Assembly: GCF_014651815.1 (NCBI RefSeq)
Contig: NZ_BMXP01000008.1
Location: forward strand, 1-64,000
From: Alteromonas halophila
GTDB lineage: Bacteria; Pseudomonadota; Gammaproteobacteria; Enterobacterales; Alteromonadaceae
Length of the DNA: 64,000 nucleotides
Reading direction: 5' to 3'
The notes beneath the pieces were generated by a model, which worked only from the letters and a program-made list of their open reading frames with translations, ran no database searches and was not told the DNA's origin. The position numbers and the translations under genes were made by a program. Position 1 is the stretch's first letter; the number at the start of each line of letters is the position of its first letter. This document shows, in pieces, positions 60,631 to 64,000 of the stretch.

Positions 60631-61863
60631 TTAACCACCAAAGTCATCCAGCATGATATTTTCATCTTCAACACCCAAATCCTTGAGCATATTGATGACG
60701 GCGGCGTTCATCATAGGTGGACCACACATATAGAACTCGCAATCCTCCGGTGCCGGATGATCCTTCAGGTAGTTCTCAAGCAACACGGTGTGGATAAAGC
60801 CGGTGTCGCCTTCCCAGTTGTCCTCAGGCTGAGGATCTGAGAGAGCAACGTGCCAGTCAAAATTATCATTTTCTTTTGCCAGTTCGTCAAAATCTTCTGT
60901 GTAGAACATTTCGCGCAGTGAGCGAGCCCCGTACCAGAACGTAATTTTACGATCCGTTTTGATGCGGCGAAGCTGGTCAAAAATGTGCGAACGCATTGGC
61001 GCCATACCAGCACCACCACCGACGAATACCATCTCAGCATCCGTTTCTTTGGCATAGAATTCACCAAACGGACCGGAAATCGTTGCCTTGTCGCCTTCCT
61101 TAAGGCTCCAGATGTACGAGGACATCTTACCCGCTGGCAGGCTCAGGTTATTTGGTGGCGGCGTAGCGATACGCACGTTCAGCATGATAATGCCTTCTTC
61201 TTCCGGGTAATTTGCCATGGAATACGCACGAATGACCTCTTCATCGACTTTAGACTCGATGTCGAAGAAACCGAAACGTTCCCAGTCAGCACGATACTCT
61301 TCCGGAATATCAAAGTCTTTATACTTCACATGGTGCGGTGGTGCCTCGATCTGAATATAACCACCAGCACGGAATGGTACGCTTTCACCATTAGGGATTT
61401 TAAGCTTAAGCTCTTTGATAAACGTAGCCTGGCTATCATTAGAAATGACTTCGCAGTCCCACTTCTTAATACCAAAGACTTCTTCTGGTAGCTCAATCTC
61501 CATATCCTGCTTGACCGCAACCTGACAGGACAGACGACATCCTTCCCGCGCTTCGCGCTTAGTGATGTGATCAAGCTCGGTAGGCAGAATTTCACCACCA
61601 CCTGATTTAATATCTACACGACACTGACCACAAGAGCCACCGCCACCACAGGCCGACGATACAAAAATGCCGGCGTCAGCCAGCGCGCCCAGCAGTTTTC
61701 CGCCCGGTGAGGCAGTGATTGCCTTATCCGGATCATCGTTAATCATGATTTCAACATCACCACTCGGTACCAGCTTTGACTTGGCAAACATGATGATGAA
61801 TACCAGCGCCAGTACAATGGCAATGAACATGCCGACGCCAAGAAATATCTCAATTTGATTCAT
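60631..61863 (-). CDS. nqrF: Na+-translocating NADH:quinone reductase subunit F
   Basis: 410 aa, the NADH-oxidising entry subunit. N-terminal membrane helix (about 5-27), [2Fe-2S] domain with cysteines in [12 protein letters not shown] and a fourth in GCRLSCQ, FAD-binding RAYSMANYP and NADH-binding [12 protein letters not shown], ending in the conserved MLDDFGG. Electrons pass to NqrD/E Fe centre and on to the FMNs of NqrC and NqrB. Confidence 0.97.
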   Translation of the reverse strand: MNQIEIFLGVGMFIAIVLALVFIIMFAKSKLVPSGDVEIMINDDPDKAITASPGGKLLGALADAGIFVSSACGGGGSCGQCRVDIKSGGGEILPTELDHITKREAREGCRLSCQVAVKQDMEIELPEEVFGIKKWDCEVISNDSQATFIKELKLKIPNGESVPFRAGGYIQIEAPPHHVKYKDFDIPEEYRADWERFGFFDIESKVDEEVIRAYSMANYPEEEGIIMLNVRIATPPPNNLSLPAGKMSSYIWSLKEGDKATISGPFGEFYAKETDAEMVFVGGGAGMAPMRSHIFDQLRRIKTDRKITFWYGARSLREMFYTEDFDELAKENDNFDWHVALSDPQPEDNWEGDTGFIHTVLLENYLKDHPAPEDCEFYMCGPPMMNAAVINMLKDLGVEDENIMLDDFGG

Positions 61864-61884
61864 ATAATTGCTCCCAAGCGTTGG

Positions 61885-62493
61885 TTAAAGCTGAATACCA
61901 GTGAATGACTGGAAGCCCAGCGCCATCAGACCCGCAATCATAAAGACCGAGCCCAAACCACGCACGCCATCCGGCATGTCGGCATACTTAAGCTTCTCTC
62001 GCACGGCGGCCAGCAGTACAATCGCAATCGCCCAGCCAACACCGCTTCCAACACCATAGACGATACTTTCGCCAAAGTTGTATTCACGCTGAACCGCGAA
62101 TGCAACACCACCGAAAATGGCACAGTTAACTGTGATCAGCGGCAGAAAGATACCTAACGCGTTGTAAAGCGCCGGGAAGAACTTATCCAGACTCATTTCA
62201 AGGATCTGTACCAATGCGGCAATGACCCCGATAAACGTCAGGAAGTTCAGGAAGCTCAGGTCAGCATCCGGGAAGCCGGCCCATGCCAGCGCACCAGGCG
62301 CCAGAATATTTACATAAATAACCTGGTTAACCGGCACCGAAATACCCAGTACGACGATAACCGCCACACCCAGGCCCATGGCGGTTTTTACTTTCTTAGA
62401 TACCGCCAGAAACGTACACATACCCAAAAACAGGGACAGTGCCATGTTCTCAATAAAGATTGAGCGAACAAACAGTGACAAATAATGCTCCAC
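61885..62493 (-). CDS. nqrE: Na+-translocating NADH:quinone reductase subunit E
   Basis: 202 aa integral membrane protein with six helices; [10 protein letters not shown] and [19 protein letters not shown] carry the conserved cysteines that, with those of NqrD, hold the intramembrane Fe centre. Follows nqrD by 5 bp. Confidence 0.97.
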   Translation of the reverse strand: MEHYLSLFVRSIFIENMALSLFLGMCTFLAVSKKVKTAMGLGVAVIVVLGISVPVNQVIYVNILAPGALAWAGFPDADLSFLNFLTFIGVIAALVQILEMSLDKFFPALYNALGIFLPLITVNCAIFGGVAFAVQREYNFGESIVYGVGSGVGWAIAIVLLAAVREKLKYADMPDGVRGLGSVFMIAGLMALGFQSFTGIQL

Positions 62494-62498
62494 GACAC

Positions 62499-63131
62499 TT
62501 ACTCCTTAGGCTCAACTTGTTCAGGGCGAATAGTACGGATGAACCACACCATACCGCCAATCAGGAAGAATGAGCTGAATGGCAGGATCAGCAGGCCGTT
62601 GCCCTGATACCAGCCACCGTTTTGCACCAGTGGCAGAATTTCGAAACCAAGAATAGTTCCAAAGCCAAACAGTTCTTTAATGGTACCGATAACGATCAGA
62701 ATGAACGAATATCCCAGGCCGTTGCCGATGCCGTCCAGCAGACTCATCAGAGGTGGGCTCTTCATTGCGTACGCTTCGGCACGTCCCATTACGATACAGT
62801 TGGTGATAATCAGACCAACGAATACCGACAGTTGTTTTGAGACCTCGTAGGAGTAGGCCTTAAGTATTTGGTCAACCACGATTACCAGTGAGGCAATAAT
62901 GGTCATCTGGATGATAATCCGAACGCTTGACGGAATCTGATTGCGAATCAGTGAGATAAACAGATTCGAGAACGAGACCACGCTGGTCAGCGCCAGTGAC
63001 ATTACCAGTGCTGTTTCCAGCTTGGTGGTAATTGCCAGTGCAGAACAAATACCCAGAACCTGCAGGGCAATAGGGTTGTTGTCCAGTATTGGCCCAAACA
63101 GGGCCTTTTTCATTTCTTTAGTGTCAGCCAT
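62499..63131 (-). CDS. nqrD: Na+-translocating NADH:quinone reductase subunit D
   Basis: 210 aa membrane protein, six helices, homologous to NqrE in inverted topology. Conserved [10 protein letters not shown] and [14 protein letters not shown] cysteines are Fe ligands. ATG with GGGGA upstream, 10 bp after nqrC. Confidence 0.97.
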   Translation of the reverse strand: MADTKEMKKALFGPILDNNPIALQVLGICSALAITTKLETALVMSLALTSVVSFSNLFISLIRNQIPSSVRIIIQMTIIASLVIVVDQILKAYSYEVSKQLSVFVGLIITNCIVMGRAEAYAMKSPPLMSLLDGIGNGLGYSFILIVIGTIKELFGFGTILGFEILPLVQNGGWYQGNGLLILPFSSFFLIGGMVWFIRTIRPEQVEPKE

Positions 63132-63141
63132 GAAACTCCCC

Positions 63142-63906
63142 TTATGAACGCCATGCTTGTTTCTTCAGGAACTCGCCAAAGCCCTGTTCGCCGGTCCAGT
63201 AACGGATGGTGTTTTCCACACCGTTACTGGTCAGCGTTGCACCAGAGAGTGCATCAACAGAGTGCGGGTTACTTGGTTTTGCATTCTTCTTCACGCGGAT
63301 AGCCACTTCGCCATCTTCGTAAAGTTTCTTGCCGTCCCATTTGTCCTGCCACGCAGGGTTCTGAACTTCACCGCCCAGTCCTGGTGTTTCCGCCTGATCG
63401 TAGTAAATCAGCTCACGAATAGTTTGTCCGTCATTGTCTACTGCCAGGAACCCGTACATCAGGTCCCATAGGCCGCTGCCGTGCACCGGTAGAATCACGC
63501 GTGATACTTCGCCCGCATCATCTCGTACCATCCACACGCTAGCCACGTTCGGACGACGCTGAAAGCCAACGTTACTGTTCGTAACCTTGGTGCTCATGTC
63601 AGTTTTCTTAGCCGCCTTGTACATGTCGTAATCGCTGCCTGGTGCTTCGGTGAATTCACCGGATTCCAGGTCAACAAAGCGCTGTTCCACACGCTCTGCG
63701 TAGACAGATTCAATGTTGTCAGCACTCATGCCCTGCTCGTACAGGCCAGCAGCCGTCAGGATGTTAGATTTTTTGTCCAGTGATGCATTGGTTTGCTGAA
63801 TACTACGCAAGCCTACAGCTGCACCCGATACAACAACAGAACAGACCAAACAAACTGCAACCACGATGCCGATTGTTTTTCCTAGAGATTCTTTCTTAGC
63901 CGACAC
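63142..63906 (-). CDS. nqrC: Na+-translocating NADH:quinone reductase subunit C
   Basis: 254 aa with an N-terminal membrane helix (about 10-32) and a periplasmic FMN-binding domain. The SGATLTS motif near residue 222 contains the threonine that ApbE links to FMN. Starts with GTG at 63906, with GGAGGG upstream, overlapping the nqrB stop by 11 bp. Confidence 0.96.
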   Translation of the reverse strand: MSAKKESLGKTIGIVVAVCLVCSVVVSGAAVGLRSIQQTNASLDKKSNILTAAGLYEQGMSADNIESVYAERVEQRFVDLESGEFTEAPGSDYDMYKAAKKTDMSTKVTNSNVGFQRRPNVASVWMVRDDAGEVSRVILPVHGSGLWDLMYGFLAVDNDGQTIRELIYYDQAETPGLGGEVQNPAWQDKWDGKKLYEDGEVAIRVKKNAKPSNPHSVDALSGATLTSNGVENTIRYWTGEQGFGEFLKKQAWRS

Positions 63907-64000
63907 GTGCTACCCTCCGCTTGATATTGCTTTGTGCGACGAAATAGTCGAACAGTGGTGCCCACAGGTTGCAGAACAGAATGGCCAGCATGATCCCTTC
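63896..64000 (-). CDS. nqrB: Na+-translocating NADH:quinone reductase subunit B (3' end)
   Basis: The last 34 codons of nqr[21 protein letters not shown] then [14 protein letters not shown] and stop, matching the C terminus of NqrB (last membrane helix and basic tail). NqrB is the main membrane subunit, carrying FMN and forming the Na+ path. The rest, with nqrA, lies beyond the window. Confidence 0.93.
   Translation of the reverse strand, partial: EGIMLAILFCNLWAPLFDYFVAQSNIKRRVARVG

Overview
The window looks like chromosomal DNA of a marine gammaproteobacterium of the Alteromonadales (Alteromonas/Salinimonas-like). This is inferred from gene content, not from a search: a Na+-translocating NADH:quinone reductase (nqr) with apbE and nqrM, a FabR-controlled delta-9 desaturase, SthA, a DUF2333/TIGR04219 pair, YgjV, a CLCA_X-type protein, a DPP IV-type peptidase and a 16S 5' end of gammaproteobacterial type. 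Most of the window is housekeeping or ordinary accessory sequence with well-packed genes.

Layout. 1-616: 5' end of a 16S rRNA gene (minus strand) with its leader, boxA and two GC-discriminator promoters. 617-11160: a membrane-anchored RRM protein, a DUF5610 protein, trmA, fabR diverging from a desaturase with a clear FabR operator between them, sthA, a response regulator with GGDEF and EAL domains, and a TIGR03899 protein. 11229-15506: cysJIH assimilatory sulfite/PAPS reduction operon. 15620-19600: a beta-barrel protein plus DUF2333 protein, the pspA-pspC-membrane protein operon and a two-gene micro-operon (92-aa secreted protein and a 50-aa membrane peptide). 19716-36105: dusA, a TRIC-family channel, glutathione-dependent formaldehyde detoxification (adhC-fghA), two tandem acyltransferases with an MscS channel, a DUF2884 protein, an NSS transporter, SDR/DUF393, msrA, a lipoprotein and a PhoD-like phosphatase. 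36096-47744: a block of about 10.5 kb flanked by two nearly identical flavodoxin genes. It carries an Nfr-type exopolysaccharide operon (nfrB-nfrA-ybcH-like-wecB), a PEP-CTERM protein and an AraC-HDOD fusion. 47724-59300: a CLCA_X protein, exbD, ygjV, trmN6, a DPP IV-type peptidase, a threonine-dehydratase-type enzyme plus amidohydrolase, a permease remnant, an MBL-fold hydrolase, and dinB with a LexA box. 59298-64000: nqrM, apbE, nqrFEDC and the 3' end of nqrB.

Two signals stand out. First, three transcription units (pspA operon, the 92-aa/50-aa micro-operon and the DUF2884 gene) each have a sigma-54 -24/-12 element. About 110-130 bp upstream of each lies a related 15-bp palindrome of the type TGGTTAATTTmACCA, in pairs 21-22 bp apart. 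This looks like a PspF-type envelope-stress regulon and would give three uncharacterised envelope proteins a context. Second, the Nfr exopolysaccharide block sits exactly between two copies of a flavodoxin gene. The repeat ends preserve the last bases of the upstream PhoD gene and the first bases of the downstream CLCA_X gene, so the ancestral order PhoD-flavodoxin-CLCA_X can be read directly. No transposase or integrase is present, so homologous recombination at the flavodoxin gene is the simplest route of entry.

I saw no CRISPR array, insertion sequence, prophage or convincing tRNA gene.
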